Shown here: one piece after another, positions 63,940 to 64,000 of the stretch
Position numbering within the stretch: position 1 is the stretch's first letter
How the letters are laid out: every line of letters begins with the position of its first letter
DNA from: Chiayiivirga flava
GTDB lineage: Bacteria > Pseudomonadota > Gammaproteobacteria > Xanthomonadales > Xanthomonadaceae
NCBI RefSeq assembly: GCF_014202825.1
Contig: NZ_JACHHP010000001.1
Span: 930,001-994,000, forward strand
Reading direction: 5' to 3'
DNA length: 64,000 nucleotides
The notes under the pieces: generated by a model
Database searches by the model: none
What the model saw: the letters and a program-made list of their open reading frames with translations, nothing else
Told to the model about the DNA's origin: nothing
Program-made: the position numbers and the translations under genes

Positions 63940-64000
63940 GCGTGCGGCGGCCGGTGACGAAGCGCCGCAGTCTAGACGAGGCCGGTACGCGCGCGGCGCA

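Overview
The window is chromosomal DNA of a high-GC gammaproteobacterium, most likely Lysobacteraceae/Xanthomonadaceae (Lysobacter, Luteimonas, Stenotrophomonas-like or a relative). The evidence is the gene content and order (twitching-motility Pil-Chp genes next to gshB, tonB, algH, ruvX and pyrB; pilT-pilU next to yggS-proC-yggT), an exosortase H gene, a small DUF6491-like lipoprotein, and many short inverted-repeat elements between genes. There is no rRNA, phage, transposase or CRISPR array. One tRNA gene (Phe, GAA) is present. Coding is dense, with about 62 protein genes, one partial gene at the left edge and one clear pseudogene. No stretch over 300 bp without a gene holds a convincing extra gene; these stretches hold inverted-repeat elements.

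Layout. 1-4.1 kb (minus): pilG-pilH-pilI-pilJ-pilK, the chemosensory system that controls type IV pili. 4.4-8.7 kb (plus): gshB, tonB-like, algH/yqgE, ruvX, pyrB. 8.8-12.7 kb (plus): a three-gene histidine kinase / single-domain response regulator / hybrid kinase module set inside this otherwise conserved neighbourhood. 13.1-15.5 kb (minus): pilT and pilU retraction ATPases. 15.6-18.2 kb (plus): yggS, proC, yggT. 18.2-21.8 kb (minus): BtuF-like protein, COG3323-like protein and pdxH, translationally coupled; then an OmpR-type regulator, dodecin and exosortase H. 21.9-23.5 kb (plus): aroK-aroB. 23.6-28.2 kb (minus): lptD-surA-pdxA, for outer-membrane assembly and vitamin B6. 28.4-35.1 kb (plus): Rrf2-type regulator and suf operon (sufB, two inserted genes, sufC, sufD, sufS), then a GNAT and a Rieske protein. 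35.2-37.3 kb (plus): rsmA-apaG-apaH. 37.4-45.7 kb (minus): large secreted M36-like metalloprotease, folA, thyA, lgt, rlmI-like, terC-like; dgkA follows at 45.8-46.1 kb. 46.7-48.4 kb (plus): DUF533 and AIM24-family genes. 48.5-52.2 kb (minus): macrolide-phosphotransferase-like kinase, VKOR-thioredoxin fusion, M28 peptidase. 52.6-54.4 kb (plus): GT-C-like membrane protein. 54.4-60.7 kb (minus): decayed paralogue and intact copy of a secreted repeat protein, HNH endonuclease, GNAT, acyl-CoA dehydrogenase, lipoprotein. 60.8-64 kb: small unknown protein, YihY/BrkB-family protein, tRNA-Phe, DUF6491-like lipoprotein, HutD and SET-domain proteins.

Main points for a second look. (i) A two-gene unit, a 68-aa protein plus an MNT-fold nucleotidyltransferase, sits inside the suf operon and is coupled to sufB and sufC. 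(ii) At least four families of paired inverted repeats occupy most long intergenic spaces. (iii) A TANNNT -10 hexamer lies exactly 6-7 nt before the ATG of algH, pyrB, aroK and apaG with no Shine-Dalgarno, suggesting leaderless mRNAs. (iv) Exosortase H has no visible substrate in the window. (v) A secreted protein has a decayed tandem paralogue. (vi) A chromosomal homologue of macrolide 2'-phosphotransferases is present.
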